In this document: positions 1-9,212 of the stretch, piece by piece | Position numbering within the stretch: the stretch's first letter is position 1 | Layout: each line of letters begins with the position of its first letter | NCBI RefSeq assembly: GCF_002563855.1 | Contig: NZ_PDJQ01000001.1 | Location: 1,984,001 to 2,048,000 of the forward strand | DNA length: 64,000 nt | DNA from: Tepidiforma thermophila | GTDB lineage: Bacteria > Chloroflexota > Dehalococcoidia > Tepidiformales > Tepidiformaceae | Direction of reading: 5' to 3' | The notes under the pieces: model-generated | Told to the model about the DNA's origin: nothing | Seen by the model: only the letters and a program-made list of their open reading frames with translations | The model's database searches: none | Position numbers and translations under genes: made by a program

Positions 1-2
1 CG

Positions 3-770
3 GCGCCTGCCCGCGTTGTGCGGCGGGCCGGCCAAGTGCAGCGCGCGGCCGAGCCGGAGCAGGCGGAGCCGCCAGCCGAGCCCGCGACCGTCCCGGCGGC
101 CCGGAAGGACCGTACCCCGGCGCCGCTCCCGGCCGAGAAGCAGCTCGCGCAGCTGGCGCACGAAGTCTCGGCGCTGACGCGCACCCTGGAGGCGCAGGCC
201 GCGCAGCTCGCGCAGCTCGTACGGGTGCAGGAGGACCTTGCGCGCCGGGTCGCTCACGCACCGGGGGCAGCGGCTGCCCCGGCACCACGTATCGGCGTTT
301 TTGTGGATGCCGCCAACATTGAGCTGGCGCTCGACCGGCTCAAGCACCGGGTCAACTGGAAAAAGATGCTGGACTACCTCTCTGAAGGACGCCAGCTCGT
401 CCGCGCCGTGGCGTACTCCCCGGTGCACGAAGACCCCGGCGTAAGTATCGAGACCCAGCGGTTCGCCGAGCCGTTCATCGACCAGGGCTTCCGCGTCGTG
501 CGGAAACCGTTCAAGCGCTTTTCGGATGGTTCGATCAAGGCAAATGTCGATATCGAGATCGCGCTGGACATCATGGAGATGCTCGACCGGCTGGATGTCG
601 TTGTGCTGGTCTCCGGCGACGGCGATTTCGAGCGGCTGGTGGAGGTCGTCCAGGCCAAGGGCGTCAGGGTAGAGGTTGTGTCGGTCGGCGGGAGCACGGC
701 ATCGAACCTGCGGCACGCCGCCGACCGGTTCATCGACATCCAGGCGATCCTGCCGAAGGTGCGGGCCTGA
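3..770 (+). CDS. NYN domain protein (LabA/DUF88-like), probably 5' truncated by the window
   Basis: A likely nuclease of the PIN-like NYN family. Numbering from the GTG at 18, an Ala/Pro/Glu-rich start (1-40) is followed by a short heptad-like coiled coil (about 41-78) and then the NYN domain. Its acidic sites are visible: FVDAAN (D97, N100), NVDIEIALD around D178 and VSGDGDFE (D201, D203). The frame is open to the left edge, so the true start may lie outside the window; GTG 18 would give 250 residues. Family members are thought to act on RNA, and the substrate here is unknown. The coiled coil suggests dimerisation. The gene converges on the DUF35 gene with a hairpin in between. Confidence 0.8.
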   Translation, partial: APARVVRRAGQVQRAAEPEQAEPPAEPATVPAARKDRTPAPLPAEKQLAQLAHEVSALTRTLEAQAAQLAQLVRVQEDLARRVAHAPGAAAAPAPRIGVFVDAANIELALDRLKHRVNWKKMLDYLSEGRQLVRAVAYSPVHEDPGVSIETQRFAEPFIDQGFRVVRKPFKRFSDGSIKANVDIEIALDIMEMLDRLDVVVLVSGDGDFERLVEVVQAKGVRVEVVSVGGSTASNLRHAADRFIDIQAILPKVRA

Positions 771-778
771 CGGCCCGC
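761..778. terminator. Hairpin between convergent genes
   Basis: Perfect 7 bp stem GCGGGCC/GGCCCGC with a TGAC loop that contains the NYN stop codon. It sits exactly between two convergent genes and could end transcription from both sides. There is no T-run, so an intrinsic terminator is only inferred. Confidence 0.4.
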
Positions 779-782
779 AGCC

Positions 783-1199
783 TCAGGCGGGTTCGAAGAC
801 CGGGATCGAGATGCCGGTCGACTGGTCGAGCCAGGTCAGCTTGACGCGCTGGCCGATAAAGATGTCCTTCGTCGGGTCGGCCACATTGACAATGTTCGTC
901 AGCATGCGGAACCCCTCGTCGAGGTCAACGTAGGCGACGGCGTAGGGGCCGAGCCCGGCAAAGACCGGGTGTCGGTTGAGGCGCACGACGCTGAACGTGT
1001 AGACCGTGCCGAGGCCTTTCGATTCGCGCCACTCCAGGTTCGACGAGCCGTTTTTCGGGTTGTGGCGGCGCGGGAAGAACACGACGTCGCCGGTGTCGCG
1101 GTCGACCTGGTAGAGCAGCCGGTGCTCTTTCGTTGCTTCCCAGAACGGCTGGGTGTCGGGCTCCGGAAATCGCGGTTGCGGTCGGTCAGGCATGGTCAA
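783..1199 (-). CDS. DUF35-type OB-fold protein, partner of the adjacent thiolase
   Basis: 138-residue protein of the DUF35 family (rubredoxin-like zinc ribbon plus OB fold), which normally pairs with a thiolase-like protein and binds acyl-CoA. The N-terminal helix with FWEATKEHRLLYQ and the OB-fold half (GTVYTFSVV, YAVAYVDLDEG, GQRVKLTW) are clear. The sequence contains no cysteine at all, so the zinc ribbon has lost its ligands: the region that should hold the CxxC pairs reads VDRDTGDVVFFPRRHNP. It overlaps the upstream thiolase gene by ATGA, so the two are translationally coupled. A role in acyl-CoA or steroid/lipid metabolism is inferred from the family. Confidence 0.8.
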   Translation of the reverse strand: MTMPDRPQPRFPEPDTQPFWEATKEHRLLYQVDRDTGDVVFFPRRHNPKNGSSNLEWRESKGLGTVYTFSVVRLNRHPVFAGLGPYAVAYVDLDEGFRMLTNIVNVADPTKDIFIGQRVKLTWLDQSTGISIPVFEPA

Positions 1200-2389
1200 T
1201 CACCTGCAAGGACGATGGTGCCGCCGGTGTGGCTGGTTGCGAGCATCCCGCCGTTGCCGTGCGCGACGGCGAGGCGCGCACCCGGGACCTGCGAGGTCGA
1301 CTCGCCGCGCAGCTGGCGGGTCGCTTCGATGAGGAGAAAGATGCCGCGCATGCCGGGGTGGTTCGAGCTGAGCCCCCCGCCGTCGGTGTTGAGGGCCGGC
1401 TTGAGCGGGCTGTCGAAGCGGAGGCGCTGCTCGGAAACGAAGGCGCCGCCTTCCCCTTTCTTGCAGAAGCCGAGGTCTTCGAGCATCACCAGCACGGTGA
1501 TGGTGAACGAGTCGTAAATCATCGCGACATCGATTTCGTCGGGGCGGACGTCGGCCTCGGCCCAGGCGCGGGGACCAGATTGCGCAGCGGCGCTGATCGT
1601 GATGTCGCTTCCGTTTTCGGAATAGCTGGTCGCCTCCCCGGCGCCGATAATCCAGACGGGCTTCTTCCGGCAGTCGCGGGCAACCTCGGGCGCTGCGATA
1701 ACGACCGCGCCGCCCCCATCGGAAACCATGCAGCAGTCGAGCAGGTGCAGCGGGTCGGCGATCATCCGCGAATTCAGCACATCGTCGACGGTGATTTCAC
1801 GAATGTCCTGGAATTCGAGGTCGGTCATCGCCTGCACGGCCTGCGGATTCCGCATCGCGTGGGCGCGGGTGGCGACGGCGATACGGGCAAGCTGCTCGCT
1901 CGTCGTGCCGTACTGGTGCATGTGCCGGCGGGCGACCATGGCGTAGTTGGCGATGAGCGTCATGCCGTACGGGTCGGTCATGTTTGCGAGCGGGCTCGGC
2001 GCACCCCCGCCCATGCCGGGCATCGTGCCGATGCGGCGCGCGTCGCTGTGCGCCGTGGAACCGTAGGTGAGGAGCGCGACCCTGCAGCGGCCGGCGGCGA
2101 TATCCCGCTTCGCGTGGGCGGCGTGGAATTCGTAGGAGCTCCCACCGACGGCGGTGGTATCGATCACGTTCGGCTTGAAGCCGAAGTACTCAGCAAGGCT
2201 GAGGCCGGCCATCCCGGCGCCGTCCTGGGCGTCGTACAGCCCATCAACGTCCTTCCAGGAGAGTCCGGCATCTTCGAGCGCCCGGGCGGCGCACTCGGCC
2301 TTGATCTGGAGAGGCGTGACGCCCGGAGCTTTGCGCTTCGGGTACTCGTAAATCCCGACGATTGCGGCGTCTCGCCGCTGTGTGACCAT
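1196..2389 (-). CDS. Thiolase-like protein (SCP-x/lipid-transfer type)
   Basis: 397 residues with the thiolase fold: an N-terminal half with ALEDAGLSWKDVDGLYDAQ, a C-terminal NTDGGGLSSNHPGMRG containing the catalytic-type His, and a final HGNGGML. The nucleophilic Cys expected near residue 82 is absent: the site reads TTAVGGSSYEFHA, with Gly where thiolases have CGSG. The C-terminal CxG is replaced by HGNG. These features match the SCP-x/acetyl-CoA acetyltransferase-like subfamily that partners DUF35, members of which act as aldolases or acyl-binding proteins rather than thiolases. First gene of a two-gene operon; divergent from comEC. Confidence 0.82.
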   Translation of the reverse strand: MVTQRRDAAIVGIYEYPKRKAPGVTPLQIKAECAARALEDAGLSWKDVDGLYDAQDGAGMAGLSLAEYFGFKPNVIDTTAVGGSSYEFHAAHAKRDIAAGRCRVALLTYGSTAHSDARRIGTMPGMGGGAPSPLANMTDPYGMTLIANYAMVARRHMHQYGTTSEQLARIAVATRAHAMRNPQAVQAMTDLEFQDIREITVDDVLNSRMIADPLHLLDCCMVSDGGGAVVIAAPEVARDCRKKPVWIIGAGEATSYSENGSDITISAAAQSGPRAWAEADVRPDEIDVAMIYDSFTITVLVMLEDLGFCKKGEGGAFVSEQRLRFDSPLKPALNTDGGGLSSNHPGMRGIFLLIEATRQLRGESTSQVPGARLAVAHGNGGMLATSHTGGTIVLAGD

Positions 2390-2510
2390 GCAGCTGCTCC
2401 TGTCTGCGTTCGAAAGTGGGGCGGTTTCGCCGCCGGACTCTACGGACGCAGGGGGCGCCCGTCAAACCGGGCTGCCCGCGGTGCCGCGGTTCTGCTAGCC
2501 TCGCCTGCCG

Positions 2511-4835
2511 ATGCTGCTCATCCTCCTTGCGTCCGCCTGGGTGGCGGGGCTGCTCCCGGTAGGTTTGTGGGGAGCGCCCTGGTGGATGGGGGCCGCGTGG
2601 CTCGCGTGGCCTGCCGTCGCCCTGGCGGCGCAGCGGCGACTCGGGTGGCGGGCTGCCGCAGCCGGGGTCCTTCTTGCTGCGATTGCAGGCATCCGCCTGG
2701 CGGCTGCCGTGGGTTCGGAGCAGATCCCCGTCGCAGACTTCGTGGGTCGTGATGCGGTTGTACTCGGCACCGTCGTCAGCGAGCCCGACCCGGGCGAGCT
2801 CACGACCGCATACGACATCCGCGCTGACCGGCTCGAGCTGGGCGACGGTACGTTCATTGAAAACGCCGGATTGGTCCGCGCCTGGCTCCACCAGTACGCC
2901 GGCTATCTGCCCGGGGACCGGGTCCGGCTCGAAGGCGAGCTGGAGGCAGCGCCGGTGTTCGAGGATTTCGATTACCGCGCCTACCTCGCCAGGCGGGGCG
3001 TCGGCGCCGTTATGTATCGTCCAAAGGACACGCTCGAGGCCGCCGGGCAGGGGAGCCTTTCCCGCGAACTCGCCCGTGCAAGGCTTGCTCTCGACCGGTC
3101 GCTCCAGCGGGCGCTCCCTGAGCCGGAGGCATCGCTTGGGGCCGGCATCGCCTTCGGACGGGATGGCGGGCTCCCACGGGACGTTGTCGAGGCCTTCAAC
3201 CGAAGCGGTCTCAGGCACCTGGTGGCGGTGTCAGGCGCGAACCTTGTGCTCGTCGCCGCGCTTACCATGGCGGTTGCCGTTCGGGTGGTGGGAAGGCGTC
3301 GCGGCTGGCCCCTGGCGGTCGCTGCAGTCGCCCTGTATGTCGCCGTCGCTGGTTTCGAGCCGAGCGTGGTTCGGGCGGCCGTCATGACTGCCGTGCTGTT
3401 CGCCGGGGAGCTCGTGGGTCGGCCACAGAGCGGACTGCCCGGCCTTGCCGCCGCCGTCATCGTCATCACCGCCGGATGGCCGGAGCTTGCCCTAGACCCC
3501 GGGTTCCAGCTCAGCGCAGCAGCGACTGCCGGCCTGATTGCCTTCGGACCGTGGCTCCGCCACGGCGCCGAGTCGGCGCGACGCTGGTGGCCGGTCAGCT
3601 GGCTGCCGGGCTGGCTCACTGACGTGGCGGCACTTTCGCTGGCCGCCACCCTGGCCACCACGCCAGTGACGTGGGCGCATTTCGGGTCCGTCTCGCTCAT
3701 CGGGCCGCTCGCGAACGTGCTGGTACAGCCGGTCGTTGCAGTCGCGTTCTGGGCTTCGCTGGCAACTGCCCTGGCAGGAGCGGCCGCGCCGGGACCCGCG
3801 GCAGCGGCGGGCGCAGTCGCCTACTACCCGCTCGCCTTCATCCTCGACACCGCGCAGCTCGCCGCAAGCCCCGGCTGGGCCACCCTGGAAGCCGGGCGGC
3901 TGAGTCCGGGGATAGCCGCCCTCGCAATGTCACTGCTGGCGGCCGCCGCACTCATCGCCTACCGCTACCTCCCCGACATGCGCGAACTCCCGGAAGCGGT
4001 GCGAAGCCGCGCAGTGCTGGGCAATCGGCTGCTGGTCGGCGGGGCAACAGGCGCGCTCGTGCTGGCAATAGCACCGGGCCTCGATGGGCGCCCCGGGCAC
4101 CTGCGCATCGATATGCTGGACGTGGGACAGGGCGACGCCATCCTGCTTACAACACCCCGCGGTACGCAGATTCTCGTCGACACCGGGCCGAGCGGCCTCC
4201 GGCTCGCGCGGCAGCTCGGCGCCGTGATGCCGCACTGGGATCGGACGATCGAACTGGTCCTTCTGAGTCATCCGCAGGAGGACCACATTGGCGGGCTGCC
4301 GGCGCTAACGTCGCGCTACCGGGTGCGGACCGTCGTCACCACCGGCGACCGCAACGACACCCGCGCGGCAGCCCTGGCAGCAGCTGCGGTGGAGGGCCGC
4401 GAGAGCGTCGCCCGGGCCGGCGACCACTTCACAGTCGACGGCGTCCATTTCACGGTGCTCTGGCCGAAGGAAGGCACGGGCGGGTCGCTCAACGACCGAT
4501 CGCTCATCGTGCTGGTCGAGTACGACGGCGTCCGGCTGCTGCTCACGGGCGACAGCGAGCGGTCGGCTCACCGGGAGCTTCTTGCGTCGGGGCTGCCCGG
4601 GGTCGAGATCCTGAAGGTCCCCCACCACGGCTCGCGAACAAGCGACCCCAACTTCCTCGCACTGGCGAATGGCGGGCTGGCGCTCATCAGCGTGGGCGCC
4701 GGCAATCCGTTCGGACACCCCCACCCGGGCACGCTGGCTGCGCTCGAAGGAGCTACCGTCGCCAGGACCGACACCGACGGCCGCATCCGGGTCGACGTGG
4801 AGAGCGGGCGCATCCGGGTCCGGACGGAGCGGTAG
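2511..4835 (+). CDS. comEC: ComEC/Rec2 DNA uptake channel with metallo-beta-lactamase domain
   Basis: 774-residue polytopic membrane protein predicted to carry single-stranded DNA across the cytoplasmic membrane during natural transformation. It has N-terminal membrane helices and a DUF4131 region (1-190), a Competence domain with many helices (about 200-480; [19 protein letters not shown] is typical) and a C-terminal metallo-beta-lactamase domain from about residue 527. That domain carries [21 protein letters not shown] (metal ligands near 585), LLTGDSE and KVPHHGS. Length and domain order are standard. No comEA or type IV pilus genes are in the window. The start ATG lies 9 bases after a weak TGC-TAGCCT element, so leaderless expression is possible. 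Confidence 0.93.
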   Translation: MLLILLASAWVAGLLPVGLWGAPWWMGAAWLAWPAVALAAQRRLGWRAAAAGVLLAAIAGIRLAAAVGSEQIPVADFVGRDAVVLGTVVSEPDPGELTTAYDIRADRLELGDGTFIENAGLVRAWLHQYAGYLPGDRVRLEGELEAAPVFEDFDYRAYLARRGVGAVMYRPKDTLEAAGQGSLSRELARARLALDRSLQRALPEPEASLGAGIAFGRDGGLPRDVVEAFNRSGLRHLVAVSGANLVLVAALTMAVAVRVVGRRRGWPLAVAAVALYVAVAGFEPSVVRAAVMTAVLFAGELVGRPQSGLPGLAAAVIVITAGWPELALDPGFQLSAAATAGLIAFGPWLRHGAESARRWWPVSWLPGWLTDVAALSLAATLATTPVTWAHFGSVSLIGPLANVLVQPVVAVAFWASLATALAGAAAPGPAAAAGAVAYYPLAFILDTAQLAASPGWATLEAGRLSPGIAALAMSLLAAAALIAYRYLPDMRELPEAVRSRAVLGNRLLVGGATGALVLAIAPGLDGRPGHLRIDMLDVGQGDAILLTTPRGTQILVDTGPSGLRLARQLGAVMPHWDRTIELVLLSHPQEDHIGGLPALTSRYRVRTVVTTGDRNDTRAAALAAAAVEGRESVARAGDHFTVDGVHFTVLWPKEGTGGSLNDRSLIVLVEYDGVRLLLTGDSERSAHRELLASGLPGVEILKVPHHGSRTSDPNFLALANGGLALISVGAGNPFGHPHPGTLAALEGATVARTDTDGRIRVDVESGRIRVRTER

Positions 4836-4840
4836 CGGCT

Positions 4841-4869
4841 TTGCCCGGGAGCGGCCCCGCGGCTACCCT
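4841..4869 (+). promoter_or_regulatory. Candidate sigma70-type promoter for rph
   Basis: TTGCCC (4841-4846), a 17-base spacer and TACCCT (4864-4869), placed between the comEC stop and the rph start. Predicted start of transcription is near 4876, giving a leader of about 25 bases with GGAG before the ATG. Both hexamers are imperfect, so this is a prediction. Confidence 0.4.
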
Positions 4870-4900
4870 CGGAAACGCCAACCTGCTCCCGGAGCCCATC

Positions 4901-5635
4901 ATGACCACGCGCATCGATGGGCGCGCTCCAGACGAGCTGCGCCCCGTGCATCTTGCCACCAATGTGCTCGATTTCGCCGAGGGAAGCTGCCTGGTCGAGT
5001 TTGGCCGAACGCGCGTCCTGTGTGCTGCAAGCGTCGAAGACCGGCAGCCGCCGTTCCTGCGGAACACACAAAGCGGCTGGGTCACCGCTGAATACGCCAT
5101 GCTGCCGAGGGCGACCCACACCCGCAGTCAGCGCGAAGTGGAGCGCGGGCGTCCCGGCGGCCGCACGCAGGAGATCCAGCGGCTCATCGGACGCTCGCTG
5201 CGGGGGGTGGTCGACCTGGAACTCCTCGGGCCGCGGACCATCACGCTGGATTGCGACGTCATCCAGGCCGACGGCGGTACGCGGACGGCCTCCATCACCG
5301 GTGCGTACGTCGCGCTCCGGCTGGCGATTCGCAAGCTGGCAGCAGCGGGCCTGGTCAGCGAGGCGTGCATCCTCTCGCCGGTGGCGGCTGTCTCGGTCGG
5401 AATCGTGGGCGGTGTGCCCATGCTCGACCTCTGTTACGAGGAGGACTCGACCGCAGAGGTCGACTTCAATGTGGTGATGACTGGCGAAGACGCCTTCGTG
5501 GAAGTACAGGGGACCGCCGAGGGGAAGCCGTTCTCCCGCGCTGCCATGGATGCCCTGCTCGATCTTGCGCGGCATGGCATTGGGCAGCTCTTCGCGAAGC
5601 AGCAGGAGGCGCTGGCGGCCGCTCAGCCCACGTAG
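4901..5635 (+). CDS. rph: Ribonuclease PH
   Basis: 244-residue phosphorolytic 3'-5' exoribonuclease that trims tRNA 3' ends. Seen: the N-terminal [59 protein letters not shown] (phosphate-binding arginines), [23 protein letters not shown] and DFNVVMTG with [11 protein letters not shown], all hallmarks of RNase PH. The length is typical (about 240). ATG 4901 is chosen because it has GGAG upstream and starts at the conserved N terminus; the frame is open far upstream inside comEC, but that part is not homologous. Its 3' end overlaps the convergent HIT gene by 13 bases. Confidence 0.95.
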   Translation: MTTRIDGRAPDELRPVHLATNVLDFAEGSCLVEFGRTRVLCAASVEDRQPPFLRNTQSGWVTAEYAMLPRATHTRSQREVERGRPGGRTQEIQRLIGRSLRGVVDLELLGPRTITLDCDVIQADGGTRTASITGAYVALRLAIRKLAAAGLVSEACILSPVAAVSVGIVGGVPMLDLCYEEDSTAEVDFNVVMTGEDAFVEVQGTAEGKPFSRAAMDALLDLARHGIGQLFAKQQEALAAAQPT

Positions 5636-5952
5636 TGCCCGAGGAACGTGCCGCCGAGGATGTGGAGGTGGCCGTGCTCCTGGCTCTGCATCGCGTCATA
5701 CCCGAAGTTCGAGAGCAGGCGGAAGCCGCCCGGGCAGAGCTGGCGGCCGATCTCCACGGCTATCGGTCCGACCTTGTGCATGTGGTACGCCCAAAGTTCG
5801 GCCTGCGTGGTGTGCTGTTTCGTCATCGCCAGCAGCATGACAGGAACCCAGCGCAGGATATTCTGAATGACGATAATTTCGTCATCCTCGTAAATGATAT
5901 TCGCGGGCTCCTTGCCCGCGACAATATTGCAAAAGACGCAGTATGTTGGCAT
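5623..5952 (-). CDS. HIT family protein (Hint-type nucleotide hydrolase)
   Basis: 109 residues. It begins [20 protein letters not shown], with a CxxC pair as in zinc-containing Hint proteins, and ends with the histidine triad HGHLHILGG, whose middle His is the nucleophile for AMP-phosphoramidate hydrolysis. ATG 5952 is chosen because it starts at the conserved N terminus, although the frame is open upstream. A weak TTGTTC - 18 - TAAGAT element ends about ten bases before the ATG, so the leader would be very short. Divergent from the DUF1015 gene. Confidence 0.92.
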   Translation of the reverse strand: MPTYCVFCNIVAGKEPANIIYEDDEIIVIQNILRWVPVMLLAMTKQHTTQAELWAYHMHKVGPIAVEIGRQLCPGGFRLLSNFGYDAMQSQEHGHLHILGGTFLGHYVG

Positions 5953-6022
5953 GGGGAATCGGATCTTACCGGTCCGGCGCCCCGGCGAACAAACGAACAC
6001 CAGGACCCGACCGGGAGAGACG

Positions 6023-7309
6023 ATGCCCCAGTTCATGCCGTTCCGCGGGCTGCGGTACACACCGGCCGCCGGCCGTCTCGATGACCTCCTCGCACCGCCG
6101 TACGACGTGATCACCCCTGCGATGCAGCGGGCGCTCGCCGAGCGGAACCCATGCAACGCCGTGCATCTCGAACTCGCCGAGGGCGGCGAAGAGCGGTATG
6201 CGCGGGTGGCGGGACTCTTGCGCGAATGGGAGGAGCGGCAGCTGCTGGCACGCGACCCGGTCCCGATGCTTTACGTGTACGAGCAGGAGTTCATCGAGGG
6301 CGGACACGTCTACATCCGGCGCGGGGTCATTGCGGCGGTTGAGGTCCAGCCGTGGGAGGCTGGCTCGGTGAAGCCGCACGAGTTCACGATGTCGGGCCCG
6401 AAGGAGGACCGCCTCAAACTGCTCCAGGCAACCGGCGTCCAGTTCAGCCCGGTCTTCTGCATCGCCCGGGACCGCGCGGGACAGCTGCGCCAGTTCATCG
6501 AGCGGGTAATCGCCGAGCTGCCGCCGACTGCCGTCGCCACCAGCTTCGAGGGGGACCACCACCGCTTCTGGGCGGTCGAGGCCGGGAGTTACGAGATGCG
6601 CCAGCTGGCGCCGCTCCTCGCCGAGTCGTTCTACATCGCCGACGGGCACCACCGGTATGAAACAGCGGTGAACTACCGCAACTGGCGTCTCGCACAGGGC
6701 CAGCTTCCCCCGACGCACCCGGCGCGCTTCACGATGTCCGCCATCGTCGCCGCCGACGACCCGGGCCTCGTGATTCGGCCCATTCACCGGCTCGTCCCGC
6801 GCCCGGCACCGGCAGACTGGCGCCGGCGGCTCGGTGACGCCTTTGACATTGAACACGTCAAGCTCCCCGATGGCGAACCGGAGCGGACCGAAGCGCTGAT
6901 GGCACTCCTCGAAACGTGTGATACCGTCGCTCTTGAACTCGAGCCCCGCCAGGTCTACGCCCTCCGCCGGCGGTCCGGGGCAAGGCTCGCCGGCAGCGTC
7001 CCCGCCGGACGGTCGGAGGCATGGCTGGGAATCGGCCCGAACGTCCTGCGCTACGGCGTGCTCGAACCGCTCTGGGGCATCTCCGATGGGGACCTTGCTG
7101 CCGGTGCCATCGCGTACACCCACGACCTCGAGGAGGTCTTCGCCTTCCTCGACGCGCGCCCCGGGAGCTCCGCTGCCTTCCTCCTGAATCCTGTCAGCAT
7201 TGACGATGTGATGCGGCTCGCGGACCAGGGCGAGCGGATGCCCCAGAAGTCGACGTTCTTCCACCCGAAGCTGGGCACCGGGCTGGTGTTCTACCCGCTC
7301 GAGCCGTAG
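6023..7309 (+). CDS. DUF1015 family protein
   Basis: 428 residues of the conserved DUF1015 family (function unknown, sometimes described as a serine kinase-related or phosphatase-like protein). Recognisable blocks: PFRGLRYTP near the N terminus, LLAPPYDVI, NPCNAVHLEL, GVIAAVEVQPW, KPHEFTMSGPKEDRLKLL, YIADGHHRYETAVNYR (invariant DGHHR) and a C-terminal LADQGERMPQKSTFFHPKLGTGLVF. The start at 6023 follows a GGGAGAG ribosome site. The full family length is present. Function cannot be assigned from context: it stands alone between HIT and fumC. Confidence 0.88.
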   Translation: MPQFMPFRGLRYTPAAGRLDDLLAPPYDVITPAMQRALAERNPCNAVHLELAEGGEERYARVAGLLREWEERQLLARDPVPMLYVYEQEFIEGGHVYIRRGVIAAVEVQPWEAGSVKPHEFTMSGPKEDRLKLLQATGVQFSPVFCIARDRAGQLRQFIERVIAELPPTAVATSFEGDHHRFWAVEAGSYEMRQLAPLLAESFYIADGHHRYETAVNYRNWRLAQGQLPPTHPARFTMSAIVAADDPGLVIRPIHRLVPRPAPADWRRRLGDAFDIEHVKLPDGEPERTEALMALLETCDTVALELEPRQVYALRRRSGARLAGSVPAGRSEAWLGIGPNVLRYGVLEPLWGISDGDLAAGAIAYTHDLEEVFAFLDARPGSSAAFLLNPVSIDDVMRLADQGERMPQKSTFFHPKLGTGLVFYPLEP

Positions 7310-7320
7310 CGCGGACAACT

Positions 7321-7341
7321 CCGCCGAGAACGGCCCGGCGG
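7321..7341. terminator. Hairpin between convergent DUF1015 gene and fumC
   Basis: CCGCCG (7321-7326) and CGGCGG (7336-7341) form a 6 bp stem with a 9-base loop in the 58-base gap between two convergent genes. There is no T-run, so a terminator role is inferred from position. Confidence 0.3.
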
Positions 7342-7367
7342 GAGGCGCGCCCCGGCTGGCGAAGGGC

Positions 7368-8759
<1,392 letters not shown>

Positions 8760-8812
8760 GCGGTCACTGTAGCAGGCGGGTGTGTCCGAAGTGGAGCCCA
8801 GCGGGCAATCGG

Positions 8813-8841
8813 TTGAACAGGCTGGCCGCCGCGCATAGACT
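8813..8841 (+). promoter_or_regulatory. Sigma70-type promoter for tRNA-Val
   Basis: TTGAAC (8813-8818), a 17-base spacer and TAGACT (8836-8841), 11 bases before the mature 5' end of tRNA-Val. The same GGTTGAAC box recurs in front of tRNA-Leu, which supports the call. Confidence 0.6.
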
Positions 8842-8852
8842 GGGAATCTGGC

Positions 8853-8929
8853 GGGTGGTTAGCTCAGATGGTTAGAGCGCGTCGTTCACACCGACGAGGC
8901 CACTGGTTCGAGTCCAGTACCGCCCACCA
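8853..8929 (+). tRNA. tRNA-Val(CAC)
   Basis: Folds as a full cloverleaf. The acceptor is GGGTGGT/ACCGCCC (one G-U), the D stem GCTC/GAGC, the anticodon stem CGTCG/CGACG with loop TTCACAC (anticodon CAC at 8887-8889, reads GUG), and the T arm ACTGG-TTCGAGT-CCAGT. Discriminator A; CCA is encoded (8927-8929). Confidence 0.97.
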
Positions 8930-8941
8930 GCCGATTTTCGG

Positions 8942-8970
8942 TTGAACCGGGTGCCCGGGGGGCCGATAAT
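8942..8970 (+). promoter_or_regulatory. Sigma70-type promoter for tRNA-Leu and tRNA-Arg
   Basis: TTGAAC (8942-8947), exactly 17 bases, then GATAAT (8965-8970). Transcription would start at about 8977, just ahead of the tRNA-Leu 5' end at 8980. tRNA-Arg follows after only 10 bases and is likely cotranscribed. Confidence 0.65.
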
Positions 8971-8979
8971 CGGACTTGT

Positions 8980-9066
8980 GCCGAAGTGGCGGAATGGCAG
9001 ACGCGCTACGTTCAGGGCGTAGTGCCCCCTGTGGGCGTGTGAGTTCAAATCTCACCTTCGGCACCA
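8980..9066 (+). tRNA. tRNA-Leu(CAG)
   Basis: Class II tRNA of 87 bases including encoded CCA. Acceptor GCCGAAG/CTTCGGC, anticodon stem CTACG/CGTAG with loop TTCAGGG (anticodon CAG, reads CUG), a long variable arm (TGCCCCCTGTGGGCGT region) and a T arm with GTTCAAAT. CUG is expected to be a major Leu codon in this G+C-rich genome. Confidence 0.97.
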
Positions 9067-9076
9067 TCTCCCGGTT

Positions 9077-9152
9077 GCGCCCGTAGCTCAGGGGATAGAG
9101 TGTTGGGTTGCGGACCCAAAGGTCGGAGGTTCGAATCCTCCCGGGCGTACCA
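9077..9152 (+). tRNA. tRNA-Arg(GCG)
   Basis: Cloverleaf with acceptor GCGCCCG/CGGGCGT (first pair G-U), D stem GCTC/GAGT, anticodon stem TTGGG/CCCAA and loop TTGCGGA. The anticodon is therefore GCG (9110-9112), reading CGC/CGU. T arm GGAGG-TTCGAAT-CCTCC; CCA encoded. Most bacteria use ACG here, deaminated to ICG by TadA, so GCG is unusual. Confidence 0.93.
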
Positions 9153-9175
9153 CCCCTTAATCCTCAATGTCGAAT

Positions 9176-9195
9176 GGCCGCCCAGGGAGGCGGCC
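9176..9195. terminator. Hairpin after the tRNA cluster
   Basis: GGCCGCC (9176-9182) and GGCGGCC (9189-9195) form a perfect 7 bp stem with loop CAGGGA, followed by TT. It lies between tRNA-Arg and the convergent exchanger gene and may serve both. Confidence 0.5.
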
Positions 9196-9212
9196 TTCGC
9201 GATCCAAAGCAC

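Noticed and set aside
1133-2752. A 539-codon plus-strand frame across the thiolase and comEC start
   Set aside because: Antisense to the thiolase and out of frame with comEC; no domain recognisable.
3671-4900. The long open frame upstream of the RNase PH start
   Set aside because: Homology begins at ATG 4901 and the upstream part is Arg-rich out-of-frame comEC sequence.
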